Assembly: GCA_910576865.1 (NCBI GenBank)
Contig: CAJTKE010000010.1
Coordinates: 22,579 to 86,578 of the forward strand
DNA from: an uncultured Oscillibacter sp.
Lineage (GTDB): Bacteria; Bacillota; Clostridia; Oscillospirales; Oscillospiraceae
DNA: 64,000 nucleotides
Direction of reading: 5' to 3'
The notes below the pieces were generated by a model that saw nothing but the letters and a program-made list of their open reading frames with translations, did not search any database and was not told where the DNA came from. Positions within the stretch are counted from its first letter, which is position 1. Each line of letters begins with the position of its first letter. A program made the position numbers and the translations under genes. Below, one piece after another: positions 14,159-22,690 of this stretch.

Positions 14159-15700
14159 TCAATAGGCAAGGTCGATGATCTCCTCGTCCTCCGCCTCCTG
14201 GGCCAGCCGGGCCTTCAGCTTCCACTGGTAGGCGAGGCCCAGCAGCTGGATGGTGAGGAGCGGCGTCATGGCCACCATGGCGACGACGCCGAAGGCGTCG
14301 GTGACGATGTTCCCCCCCAGGGCCTCACAGGCCCCCATGGCGAAGGGCAGCAGGAAGGTGGCCGTCATGGGTCCCGAGGCCACGCCGCCGGAGTCAAAGG
14401 CGATGGAGGTGAAAATCTTGGGCACGAAGAAGCTGAGCACCACCGCCAGCAGATACCCGGGCACCAGGAAGACGAAGATGGACACCCCCGTCAGCACCCG
14501 GACCATGGCAAGGCCGATGGACACCGCCACGCCGATGGAGAGGCTGGCGCTCATGGCTCCGCCGGGGATGGCCCCGGAGGTGATCTCCTCCACCTGCTTG
14601 TTCAAAACGTGGACCGCCGGCTCCGCCTGGACGATGAACCAGCCCATCAGCATGCCGACGGGGGCCAGCAGCCAGTTGAAGGGCAGGGCGGCGATCTGCC
14701 GGCCCAGGTAGGTGCCCGCCGGGAGAAAGCCCACGTTCACCCCCGTGAGGAACAGGGCCAGGCCGATATAAGTATACAACAGGCCGATGACGATTTTCCA
14801 GACCTTTTTCCGCTTCAGCCCCAGGGCCAGCACCTGGAAGACCCCGAAGAAGGCGGCGATGGGGAACAGGCTCTTGAAGACCTCCACGGCGTACTCCGGG
14901 AAGGCGGAGAGGAACAGCCCCCCCAGCTCCCGGCTGTCCGCCGCCTGGGGCATGGCCGAGGGACTGTAGGCCCCGGAGGCGGGGAAGATCATGGCCAGAA
15001 TCAAAACCGCCAGAATGGGCCCCACGGAGCACAGGGCCACCAGGCCGAAGCTGTCCTGGGCGGCGTTCTCGTCGCTCCGGATGGAGGAGACGCCCAGGCC
15101 CAGCGCCATGATGAAGGGCACCGTCATGGGGCCCGTGGTGACGCCGCCGGAGTCGAAGGCCACGGCCAGAAAGTCCCTGGGCACGAAGAAAGCCGCCAGG
15201 ACGAACACCACGGCGTAGGACCCCACCAGCAGCCACTGGAGGGAGATCTGAAACAGGATGCGGAGCAGGGCCACCACCAGGAAGACACCCACCCCCGCGG
15301 CCACGGCCCCGATGAGCACCATGTTGGGGATGCCCGGGACCTGGGAGGCCAGGACCTGGAGGTCCGGCTCCGAGATGGTGACCACCACGCCGATCAGGAA
15401 GCTGACGGTGACGATGACCCGGACCTTCCGGGAGTTCGCCATGTGGGTGCCCACCTGCTCGCCGATGGGGGTCATGGCGGCCTCCGCCCCCAGGGTGAAG
15501 AAGCCCATGCCCAGAATCAGCAGCACCGCCCCCGCCAGAAAGGCCAGCAGAATGTCCACCGGCAGGGGGGCCACGGTGAGGCAGAGAACCAGCACGATGG
15601 CCGTGATGGGCAGCACGGAGGCCAGGGCCTCCCGGACCTTCTCCCCCAGAATGGTCTTGGTCCGGCCCATCCGGTTTTTCCAGTGTCCCAGCCTGCCCAC
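14159..15700 (-). CDS. DUF1538 multi-pass membrane transporter (two repeats)
   Basis: This roughly 513-residue integral membrane protein has about 13 hydrophobic segments. The DUF1538 signature occurs twice: AFDSGGVTTGPMTVPFIMAL and later AFDSGGVASGPMTATFLLPF, showing an internal duplication typical of inverted-repeat transporters. GMGFFTLGAEAAMTPIGEQ marks the N-terminal repeat. The substrate is unknown. GTG 15700 is chosen as start because GAGGAGG lies eight bases upstream; TTG 15724 and ATG 15670 are alternatives. The PII-like gene follows at once, as expected for a regulated transporter. Confidence 0.85.
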   Translation of the reverse strand: MGRLGHWKNRMGRTKTILGEKVREALASVLPITAIVLVLCLTVAPLPVDILLAFLAGAVLLILGMGFFTLGAEAAMTPIGEQVGTHMANSRKVRVIVTVSFLIGVVVTISEPDLQVLASQVPGIPNMVLIGAVAAGVGVFLVVALLRILFQISLQWLLVGSYAVVFVLAAFFVPRDFLAVAFDSGGVTTGPMTVPFIMALGLGVSSIRSDENAAQDSFGLVALCSVGPILAVLILAMIFPASGAYSPSAMPQAADSRELGGLFLSAFPEYAVEVFKSLFPIAAFFGVFQVLALGLKRKKVWKIVIGLLYTYIGLALFLTGVNVGFLPAGTYLGRQIAALPFNWLLAPVGMLMGWFIVQAEPAVHVLNKQVEEITSGAIPGGAMSASLSIGVAVSIGLAMVRVLTGVSIFVFLVPGYLLAVVLSFFVPKIFTSIAFDSGGVASGPMTATFLLPFAMGACEALGGNIVTDAFGVVAMVAMTPLLTIQLLGLAYQWKLKARLAQEAEDEEIIDLAY

Positions 15701-15828
15701 GTCCTCCGCCTCCTCGCCTGGCAATCATCAGAATATGGTCTATCTTAGCACGAAACCGGCCCCTTCCGCAAGGGAATCCGGCGTTCTTTACAGGAAATTT
15801 ACACCTTTGGCCCGGCCTGAAAAAACGG

Positions 15829-15857
15829 TTGCATTTCCGCCGGTTTTCCAGTAGAAT
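15829..15857 (+). promoter_or_regulatory. Promoter of the DUF4317 gene
   Basis: TTGCAT (15829-15834) and TAGAAT (15852-15857) are spaced 17 bases apart, 65 bases upstream of the start codon. Confidence 0.65.
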
Positions 15858-15921
15858 GTATGTTTGACAGCACTGTCGGAACATTCCAGCGGCCCCGCCG
15901 CTGCACACAAGAGGTATCGCC

Positions 15922-17073
15922 ATGAATCAAAAAGAAGTCAGTGAGCTCCGCCGCCGCTTCCGGCCGGAGAAGTCCGCCGTCAGCCGGGTCTACGGCTGCT
16001 ATGTCAACGGCTCCAGCCGGGAGATCATCTCCTACCTGGACGAGTCCCTGGGGAACATGCCCCTGGAGGAGGCGGAGAAGTACCTGAGCCTGCTGAAAAA
16101 ATCCCTCTCCGGCCAGCTGGGGAAGAACCTCATCGACGTGGTGTTCTCCACGGCCCAGGTGATGGACAGCGACGAGCACCGCCTCCTCTCCGCCCTCCGG
16201 GAGTCGGAGCTGAAGGACGGGGAGATCCGGGAGAGCTTTTACCGGACCGTCATGGATTCCCTGGACATGGGGGAGGACAACTATCTGATCCTCCTGGCCC
16301 ACGACGCCTACGACGTGCCCCATCGGGGAAAGGACGGCGAGGCGGACCCCGACGGGTCCGACCAGGTGTTCTCGTACATCGTATGCAGTATCTGCCCGGT
16401 GAAAACCTGCAAAATGGAGCTGGGCTACTTCCCCGGGGAGAACGAGTTCCACAGCTGCGCCGCCGGACAGGTGGTCTCCGCCCCGGAGCTGGGCTTCCTC
16501 TTCCCCGCCTTTGACGACCGGGCGGCGAACATTTACAACGCCCTCTTCTACTCCCGGAAGCCGGATCAAATCCACCAGGAGTTTCTGGACGCCGTCTTCC
16601 GCACCGAGCCCCCCATGTCCGCCGCCGAGCAGCGGGAGGCGTTCCAGGGGGCCCTGACCGGGGCGCTGGAGGGGGCCTGCGGCCTGGAGGTGGTCCAGGC
16701 GGTCCACGGGCGGCTGCTGGAGAAGATCGAGGCGGCGAAAGAGGACAAGGAGGCCGAGCCCCTGGCCCTCTCCGCCGGGGAGATCGGCGGCATCCTCCGG
16801 GACTGCGGCGTGCCGGAGGAGAAAGCGGCGGCCTTCCAGGAGCGGTGCGCCCAGGCCTTCGGCGGCGCGGCGCTGAACCCGGAAAACCTGATCGACGCCA
16901 AGCGCTTTGACGTGAAGACGGAGCAGGCCACCATCTCCGTGGACCCGGCTTACAGCTGTCTGGTGGAGACCCGGATCATCGACGGGCGGAGGTACCTGCT
17001 GATTCCCGCCGGCGAGGGCGTGGAGGTCAACGGCCTGCCTGTGGAGGTGGGGGCCGAGGAGCCGGCAAAATAA
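15922..17073 (+). CDS. DUF4317 domain protein
   Basis: This 383-residue soluble protein begins MNQKEVSELRRRFRPEKSAV, the diagnostic start of DUF4317, a Firmicutes family of unknown function. Conserved parts include VYGCYVNGSSREIISYLDES, VFSYIVCSICPVKTCKMELG and AAGQVVSAPELGFLFPAFDD. No membrane segment, signal peptide or catalytic motif is recognisable. The Cys-x-x-Cys-Pro-x4-Cys around residue 155-163 might bind metal, which is speculation. It is monocistronic with its own promoter, and a repeat unit follows the stop. Confidence 0.85.
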   Translation: MNQKEVSELRRRFRPEKSAVSRVYGCYVNGSSREIISYLDESLGNMPLEEAEKYLSLLKKSLSGQLGKNLIDVVFSTAQVMDSDEHRLLSALRESELKDGEIRESFYRTVMDSLDMGEDNYLILLAHDAYDVPHRGKDGEADPDGSDQVFSYIVCSICPVKTCKMELGYFPGENEFHSCAAGQVVSAPELGFLFPAFDDRAANIYNALFYSRKPDQIHQEFLDAVFRTEPPMSAAEQREAFQGALTGALEGACGLEVVQAVHGRLLEKIEAAKEDKEAEPLALSAGEIGGILRDCGVPEEKAAAFQERCAQAFGGAALNPENLIDAKRFDVKTEQATISVDPAYSCLVETRIIDGRRYLLIPAGEGVEVNGLPVEVGAEEPAK

Positions 17074-17097
17074 AAAAGGCCCCTTGGGAAAGGGACC

Positions 17098-17184
17098 TTG
17101 TAGGGAAGGGGCTCTGTTCCCTCCCGTTTCCCCGGAACAGCCAGGTTCCTGGGAGGCGGGGCGGGACAGAGCCCGCCCCCTACA
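17098..17184. repeat. REPIN/MITE-like intergenic repeat, copy 1 (87 bp)
   Basis: The left end starts TTGTAGGGAAGGGGCTCTG and the right end is CGGGACAGAGCCCGCCCCC followed by TACA. The two ends are inverted copies of each other, as in the other copies near 21.6, 25.7, 45.2, 61.6 and 63.3 kb. Confidence 0.75.
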
Positions 17185-17188
17185 TTTT

Positions 17189-17932
17189 TTATGCCTGTAG
17201 GTTGATCTCCCCGCCGCTGGGGGCGGGGGCCTCCTCCGGCAGGGCCATGGCGGCGCTGTCCGCCGCGTACTGCTTCGCCACGGACTCCATGGAGGGCTGG
17301 ATGGAATCGGCCAGCCTCCGGGCCTGCTCCCGGAGCTCCATGTCCACGGCGGCGATATGGGCCTGCATGCGATTGTCCACTTCCGCCTCCCGGAGATAGC
17401 CGGACTCCCGAAGCCGCCGCATGGCCTGCTTTCGCAAAAGCTCCTGCTTCTGGCGGCGGGCCTCCCGGGACCGTTTCTCCTGTATCAGTTTTTTCTGCCG
17501 CTCCTGGGCGATTTTCTCCCGCTCCAGCTCCCGGTTCTTCTTCCCCGCCCGCTGGACGGCCTTCTGCAGCTGGTTGATGGACGCCTGGATACGCTTGGCG
17601 TTGTCCGGGTCCGTTTGCTTGGCGGCCCTCAGCCGGGCGATCTGCCGCCGGGCGTATCCGGCGGCGGCGTTGACCTCGGCGGGGCGCCGGGCCCGGGCCA
17701 GCCGGGCGTAGGCCTCCATGGGCGCGTCGCCATAGCGGGGCTTGGGCTTGATGGAGTTGAATTTGTCCCGGGTGGCGTCGGCCTTTTCTTTGGCGTCCTT
17801 CATCATCTCGTAAATGGTGAGGGAGGGGTCCTCCTTCGTCTTCTCCCGTGCGGCGCTCTGGCTCTGCTGGCTCTGCCAGGAGGAGGCCGAAGAGGCCGCG
17901 GTGGCCGCGCCGTTCACCTGCATGCTTCCCAT
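17189..17932 (-). CDS. Coiled-coil hypothetical protein
   Basis: This 247-residue protein starts at ATG 17932, seven bases after AGGAGG. After a Ser/Gln-rich head (SSASSWQSQQSQSAARE) comes a long charged helical region, rich in Lys, Arg, Glu and Gln (ELEREKIAQERQKKLIQEKR), which should form a coiled coil over residues 110-215. No signal peptide or membrane anchor is visible. Function is unknown; it may be structural or bind nucleic acid through its basic surface. It is transcribed divergently from the FHA-SEDS gene. Confidence 0.7.
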   Translation of the reverse strand: MGSMQVNGAATAASSASSWQSQQSQSAAREKTKEDPSLTIYEMMKDAKEKADATRDKFNSIKPKPRYGDAPMEAYARLARARRPAEVNAAAGYARRQIARLRAAKQTDPDNAKRIQASINQLQKAVQRAGKKNRELEREKIAQERQKKLIQEKRSREARRQKQELLRKQAMRRLRESGYLREAEVDNRMQAHIAAVDMELREQARRLADSIQPSMESVAKQYAADSAAMALPEEAPAPSGGEINLQA

Positions 17933-18112
17933 GGCCATCCCTCCTGTCCCCGTATGGCGTACACCTATATTTATCATATCGGCACAACGCCGGAAAAGTG
18001 AAGACCCCGACGGAAATTTTTGGTCCTTCCGCCGCCCACCCTGATTTCCGGTGGATTTTTTCCCCGATCCGTGGTATGCTGAGTTATTCCCTCTTGGAAA
18101 GGAGGCCCGGCC

Positions 18113-19804
18113 ATGACCCTGCCCGAGCTCCTGGCGGCGTATCCCGCCGTCGGGGTCTTCTATACGTCCTTCGTCCGCTTCCTCTTCCCCGTCCTGGCGG
18201 GGGCCATCCTCTGGCGGGCCGTCCGGTCCCTCCTCCGGGTGCCCCACACGCCGGAGACCTGGGGCCAGCTGAGCCTCCCCGGCGGGGGCTCCGTGCCCCT
18301 GACCCACTGGGAGAACATCCTGGGCCGGGGAAAGAGCGCCGACGTGCGGCTGAACTATCCCAGCGTCTCACGCCAGCACGCCGCCCTGTGCCGGAACGAG
18401 GAGGGGGCGTGGACCCTCTACGACCTGAACTCCAAGGGCGGCGTCCTGCTGAACGGCGAGAAGGTGGAGGACTCCGCCCCCGTTCAGATGGGGGACACCA
18501 TCGGCCTGGGAGGCGTGCCATTGCTGTTCCTGCCCCAGACCGTGGAGGAGCGGGAGGAGCAGGAGGCCAAGCGCCGGGCGGAGCGCCCCGCCGCCATGTG
18601 GCCCTCCTTCCTCTGGCTGACGGTGTTCCAGCTGCTGGCCTGCGTCCAGCTGATGATCGCCGCCGGGGAGGAGCCCGCCATTCCCCTGGCCTTTCTGGGC
18701 CTCACGGCGGTGATGTGGCTCTACGCCGCCGGCCTCCGGCTCTTCCGCTGCGTGGGCTTCGAGATGGAGACCATCGCCTTCTTCCTCTCCACCCTCTCCC
18801 TGTCCGTCACCGCCTCCAGCGCGCCGGGAAGCCTTTACAAGCAGCTCCTGGCCGTCATCCTGGGCCTGGGCCTCTTCCTGACCCTGGGGCTCTTCCTCCG
18901 GGACCTGGGAAGGGTCCAGCGGAACCGCTGGGTCATGGCGGCGGCGTCCATCGGCTTGCTCGCCGTGACCCTGGTGCTGGGGAACCGGAAGTACGGCGCG
19001 GTGAACTGGATCTCCCTGGGGCCCCTCAGCTTCCAGCCCTCGGAGATCGCCAAGATCTCCTACATCTTCGCCGGGTCCGCCACCCTGGAGCGGCTGTTCC
19101 GCCGGCGGAACCTGACCCTCTTCATCGTCCTCACCGGCGTCTGCGTCGGGCTTCTGGGCCTGATGAGCGACTTCGGCACGGCGGCCATCTTCTTCGTCAC
19201 CTTCCTGGTGCTGGCCTACCTCCGCTCCGGGGACTTCGCAACGCTGTCCCTCATCTGCGGCGGGGCGGTGTTCGGCGCGGGGATCATCGTGAAGTTCAAG
19301 CCCTACATCCTGGACCGCTTCGCCGCCTGGGGCCGCGCCTGGGCGGACGCCTCGGGCCGGGGCTACCAGCAGACCCGGACCATGTCCGCCGCCGCCTCCG
19401 GGGGCCTTTTGGGCATGGGGGCCGGGGAGGGCTGGCTCCACCGGGTCCCGGCGGCGGACACGGACCTTGTTTTCGGCATGCTCTGCGAGGAGTGGGGGCT
19501 GGTCATCGCCTTTCTGGCCGTGGGGTCCATTGCCGCCCTGGCCTTCTTCACCGTCCGGGCCTGCCGGGCGGCGAGAAGCAGCTTCTACTGTCTGGCGGCC
19601 TGCGCCGCCGGGTCATTGCTGGTGTTCCAGACCTGTTTGAACGTCTTCGGCTCCGTGGACATCCTGCCCCTCACCGGGGTGACCTTCCCCTTCGTGTCCA
19701 ACGGCGGGTCCGCCATGATGTCCGCCTGGGGCCTGCTGGCCTTTTTGAAGGCCACGGATACCAGGGAGAATGCGAGTTTCAGCGTCAAGAGGAGAAAGCG
19801 GTAG
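18113..19804 (+). CDS. SEDS (FtsW/RodA-type) glycosyltransferase with N-terminal FHA domain
   Basis: This 563-residue protein first has a transmembrane helix (residues 12-40), then an FHA phosphothreonine-binding domain (residues 55-140: NILGRGKSADVRLNYPSVSRQHA, LNSKGGVLLNGEKV). A SEDS membrane core of about ten helices follows. SEDS hallmarks are present: SLGPLSFQPSEIAKI, GLMSDFGTAAIFF and, near the end, TGVTFPFVSNGGSAMM. SEDS proteins polymerise lipid II into peptidoglycan together with a class B PBP. The FHA domain implies control by a Ser/Thr kinase. The penicillin-binding partner lies directly downstream. Confidence 0.93.
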   Translation: MTLPELLAAYPAVGVFYTSFVRFLFPVLAGAILWRAVRSLLRVPHTPETWGQLSLPGGGSVPLTHWENILGRGKSADVRLNYPSVSRQHAALCRNEEGAWTLYDLNSKGGVLLNGEKVEDSAPVQMGDTIGLGGVPLLFLPQTVEEREEQEAKRRAERPAAMWPSFLWLTVFQLLACVQLMIAAGEEPAIPLAFLGLTAVMWLYAAGLRLFRCVGFEMETIAFFLSTLSLSVTASSAPGSLYKQLLAVILGLGLFLTLGLFLRDLGRVQRNRWVMAAASIGLLAVTLVLGNRKYGAVNWISLGPLSFQPSEIAKISYIFAGSATLERLFRRRNLTLFIVLTGVCVGLLGLMSDFGTAAIFFVTFLVLAYLRSGDFATLSLICGGAVFGAGIIVKFKPYILDRFAAWGRAWADASGRGYQQTRTMSAAASGGLLGMGAGEGWLHRVPAADTDLVFGMLCEEWGLVIAFLAVGSIAALAFFTVRACRAARSSFYCLAACAAGSLLVFQTCLNVFGSVDILPLTGVTFPFVSNGGSAMMSAWGLLAFLKATDTRENASFSVKRRKR

Positions 19805-19836
19805 TGGCTGCCTGGAAGCTGGTTTCTGAATGGGGA

Positions 19837-19940
19837 AATGGCCTGACCTGGGGGTCAGGCCCCACAGGCCCTTCTATTTTGGCCGGCCCCATGAGGAGCT
19901 CCATTCCATTTGTGGGGCCCGGTCCCCAGACCGGGCCATT
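19837..19940. repeat. Second REP-type unit between SEDS and PBP genes
   Basis: Two related palindromic modules face each other: AATGGCCTGACCTGGGGG near 19841 and the inverted module TGTGGGGCCCGGTCCCCAGA ending GGCCATT at 19911-19940. The right module, inverted, matches 29 of 30 bases at 30784-30813. Confidence 0.65.
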
Positions 19941-19961
19941 TCTCCCAGGAAGGAGGACTCC

Positions 19962-21332
19962 ATGAAGAAAATTGAAAACCGGGCCTTTGTCTGCCTGCTG
20001 CTGGCCCTGCTGCTGGCGGCGGGGATGGCGTTCTTCCTCTTCCGCTATCTCACCCAGGGGGGGAGCTGGGCCTCCTCCGCCTTCAACCGCCATCTCTACA
20101 ACGCCCAGGGCCAGCTCACCGCCGGGACCGTGCTGGACCGGGACGGGGACGTGCTGTCCTCCGCCGAGGACGGAAAGCGGACCTACTACGACGGCGAGAC
20201 CGTCCGCAAGGCCACCCTCCACGCCGTGGGGGACCTCCAGGGGAACATCGGCACCGGGGCGCTGAACGCCTTCGCCGACCGGCTGACGGGCTGGAATCTG
20301 GTGAACGGCGCCTTCGGCGCGGACCGGGGCGGGGAGCTGACCCTGACCATTGACGCCCGGTACAACTACGAGGCCTATCAGGCCCTGAACGGCCATGCCG
20401 GGACCGTGGCGGTGTACAACTACAAGACCGGGGAGATTCTCTGCATGGTCTCCGCCCCCAGCTACGACCCCCTGCGCGTCCCGGAGGACATCGAGACCAA
20501 CGACCGGTACAAGGGGGCCTATGTGAACCGCTTCCTGTCCTCCGCGTTCACCCCCGGGTCCGTCTACAAGACCGTCACCCTGACGGCGGCGCTGGAGACC
20601 ATTCCGGACCTGGAAACCCGGAAATGGACCTGCGCCGGGTCCGTGCAGATCGGGGAGGAGACCATCGTCTGCTCCGGCGTCCACGGGGAGCAGGACATCG
20701 CCGCCGCCTTCGCCAACAGCTGCAATTCCGCCTTCGCGGAAATCGCCGTGGAGCTGGGGGCGGAGACCCTCCGGAAGTACACGGAGAAGGCGGGCCTGAC
20801 CTCCAGCTGCAGCGTGGACGGCCTCACCACCGCCAAGGGCTCCTTCGACTGGAAGCTGGACGACGGCCGCCTGGGCTGGGCGGGGGTGGGCCAGGACAGG
20901 GATCTGGTGAACCCCTGCGCCCTGATGGTCTGGATGGGGGCCATCGCGGGCGGCGGCAGGGCGGCGGAGCCCTGTCTGATCCTGAAGACGAAAAACGGCC
21001 TTGGCATCCCCTCCCTGCCCCGCTGGACGCGAAAGACCGCCGCCCTCATCGACGGGGGCACGGCGGAGAAACTGGCGGAGCTGATGGCGGGGAACGTGGA
21101 GAAGACCTACGGCCAAAGCCGCTTCCCCAATATGGACCTCTGCGCCAAGTCCGGCACCGCCGAGGTGGGGGAGGGCAGGAGCCCCCACGCCTGGTTCGCC
21201 GGCTTCCTCCGGAACGAGGACGCGCCCTGCGCCTTCGTGGTCCTGGTGGAGAACGGCGGCGGCGGCAGCAGTGTGGCGGGAAACGTGGCGGCCCGGGTGC
21301 TGGACGTGATCGTGAACGGCTATGAGACATGA
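19962..21332 (+). CDS. Class B penicillin-binding protein (transpeptidase), PbpA-like
   Basis: This 456-residue protein has one N-terminal transmembrane helix (residues 7-28) and a periplasmic-facing transpeptidase domain. The three catalytic motifs are SVYK (in AFTPGSVYKTVT), SCN (in ANSCNSAFAE) and KSGT (in LCAKSGTAEVG). It lacks a large PBP dimerisation domain, like the short PbpA proteins of mycobacteria. It cross-links peptidoglycan made by the SEDS enzyme encoded just upstream, so the two should form one complex. AAGGAGG precedes ATG 19962. Confidence 0.92.
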   Translation: MKKIENRAFVCLLLALLLAAGMAFFLFRYLTQGGSWASSAFNRHLYNAQGQLTAGTVLDRDGDVLSSAEDGKRTYYDGETVRKATLHAVGDLQGNIGTGALNAFADRLTGWNLVNGAFGADRGGELTLTIDARYNYEAYQALNGHAGTVAVYNYKTGEILCMVSAPSYDPLRVPEDIETNDRYKGAYVNRFLSSAFTPGSVYKTVTLTAALETIPDLETRKWTCAGSVQIGEETIVCSGVHGEQDIAAAFANSCNSAFAEIAVELGAETLRKYTEKAGLTSSCSVDGLTTAKGSFDWKLDDGRLGWAGVGQDRDLVNPCALMVWMGAIAGGGRAAEPCLILKTKNGLGIPSLPRWTRKTAALIDGGTAEKLAELMAGNVEKTYGQSRFPNMDLCAKSGTAEVGEGRSPHAWFAGFLRNEDAPCAFVVLVENGGGGSSVAGNVAARVLDVIVNGYET

Positions 21333-21347
21333 ACGGAGGGTGAAGGG

Positions 21348-21644
21348 ATGAAACGGAAAGGCTTCCTTCTGCAAGGCGTGAAACAGCTGAACCTGGGGGC
21401 CGTGGTCTCCGGCCTGGGCTTTTTGCTGGTTCTGGGGGCTTCCGCCCTGGAGCGGCGGGGGGCGGCGGACGCGCTGTCCCTGGTCTTCGCCCTGGTGTCC
21501 CTGTATGTCTTCGCCTCCGCGGCGGAGGGGCGGCGGAGGGATAAGGAGGCGGTGAGCTATAACCTCCTCTGGGGCACGGGGGCCCTGGCGCTGCTGCTGT
21601 GCCTCTTCGCCGCCGCCGCGGTCCGCCAGAGGCTGGGGTTATAG
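21348..21644 (+). CDS. Small three-helix membrane protein
   Basis: This 98-residue protein lies 15 bases after the PBP gene. It has three hydrophobic segments (residues 17-33, 40-60 and 74-93) separated by short charged loops (LERRGAADA, EGRRRDKEAV). No family is recognised. Its position as third gene after SEDS and PBP suggests an accessory of that cell-wall complex, which is inference only. GGAGGG precedes ATG 21348. Its last codons overlap the left end of a repeat unit. Confidence 0.7.
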   Translation: MKRKGFLLQGVKQLNLGAVVSGLGFLLVLGASALERRGAADALSLVFALVSLYVFASAAEGRRRDKEAVSYNLLWGTGALALLLCLFAAAAVRQRLGL

Positions 21645-21728
21645 TAGGGGGCGGGCTCTGACCCGCCTCGTCCTCCGGGACTCTGGCGGTTTAATAAAAA
21701 CGGGCCGGGACAGAGCCCGGCCCCTACA
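21642..21728. repeat. REPIN/MITE-like intergenic repeat, copy 2 (87 bp)
   Basis: It begins TAGTAGGGGGCGGGCTCTGA and ends with GGGACAGAGCCCGGCCCCTA then CA. Same length and inverted-end layout as copy 1. Confidence 0.75.
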
Positions 21729-21730
21729 AT

Positions 21731-21760
21731 AAAAAGGGAGGCCTGCAGGCCTCCCTTTTT
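21731..21760. terminator. Perfect palindromic bidirectional terminator
   Basis: AAAAAGGGAGGCCTG is perfectly inverted to CAGGCCTCCCTTTTT, between the small membrane protein gene and metQ. Confidence 0.9.
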
Positions 21761-21768
21761 CGCTTGCC

Positions 21769-22563
21769 TCAGAACGCCGGAACCACCGCGCCGCCGAAGG
21801 TGGAGTTGATGTAGTCCTTCACCGTGTCGGACTGGAGGGCCTTCACCAGGGCCTGGACGGCCTCGTTGTTCTCGCTGCCCTCCTTGACCACCAGCACGTT
21901 CACATAGGGGGAGTCGGCGGCCTCAATGACCAGGGCGTCCTCCACGGGGTTCAGGCCCGCGCCCAGGGCGTAGTTGGAGTTGATGGCGGCGATGTCCACC
22001 TCATCCAGGGCGGCGGGCACCTGAGCGGCCTCCAGCTCCACGAACTCCAGATTCTTGGGGTTCTCGGCGATGTCCTTGGGGGTGGAGTCCAGCTTGGAGC
22101 TGTCCGCCAGCTTGATGAGGCCCTGGGCCTCCAGCAGCAGAAGGGCCCGGCCCTCGTTGGTGGGGTCGTTGGGGACGGCCACCTTGCCCCCGTCGGGAAT
22201 GGCGTCCAGAGAGGCGGATTTGCCCGCGTACAGGCCCATGGGCTCGATGTGGACGCCGGCCACGCTCACCAGGTGGGTGCCCCGCTCGGCGTTGAAGTTA
22301 TCCAGATAGGGCACATGCTGGAAGTAGTTGGCGTCCTCGTCCCCGTCCTCCACGGCGGTGTTGGGCACCACGTAGTCGGAGTACTCGGTCACCACCAGCT
22401 CGATCCCCTGCTCCTTCAGGAGATCCACGCACTGGTTCAGAATCTCGGCGTGGGGGGTGGGGGAGGCGGCGACCTTCAGGGTGGTGGACTTCTTGCCGCC
22501 GCAGGCGGCCAGGGACAATGCCAGAATCAGGGCCAGGGAAAGGGCGAAAATCTTCTTTTTCAT
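21769..22563 (-). CDS. metQ: Methionine ABC transporter substrate-binding lipoprotein MetQ
   Basis: This 264-residue protein starts at ATG 22563 with GGAGG eight bases before. The signal peptide ends in lipobox LSLAAC, so the mature protein is lipid-anchored outside the membrane. The NLPA family body is clear: LKVAASPTPHAEIL, VVTEYSDYVVPN, DANYFQHVPYLDNF and AVPNDPTNEGRALLLLEAQG. It captures methionine (or related D-methionine) for the MetN/MetI transporter encoded upstream. The whole operon sits behind a methionine T-box. Confidence 0.95.
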   Translation of the reverse strand: MKKKIFALSLALILALSLAACGGKKSTTLKVAASPTPHAEILNQCVDLLKEQGIELVVTEYSDYVVPNTAVEDGDEDANYFQHVPYLDNFNAERGTHLVSVAGVHIEPMGLYAGKSASLDAIPDGGKVAVPNDPTNEGRALLLLEAQGLIKLADSSKLDSTPKDIAENPKNLEFVELEAAQVPAALDEVDIAAINSNYALGAGLNPVEDALVIEAADSPYVNVLVVKEGSENNEAVQALVKALQSDTVKDYINSTFGGAVVPAF

Positions 22564-22690
22564 ACTGTGTTCCTCCAATTGAAAAACCATGACTTGTTCC
22601 GAATGGCTTCGGTGTCTGCGGCTTCCCGCTTTCGGCCTCCGTCCTCTCTGCGCGCGTGAGGGGCTTGGAGGGCCCGGAAGGGGAACGCCT

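Noticed and set aside
14153..15748. Long plus frames opposite the DUF1538 gene
   Set aside because: His/Gly/Asp-rich composition is typical of antisense frames; the minus strand has the conserved duplicated protein.
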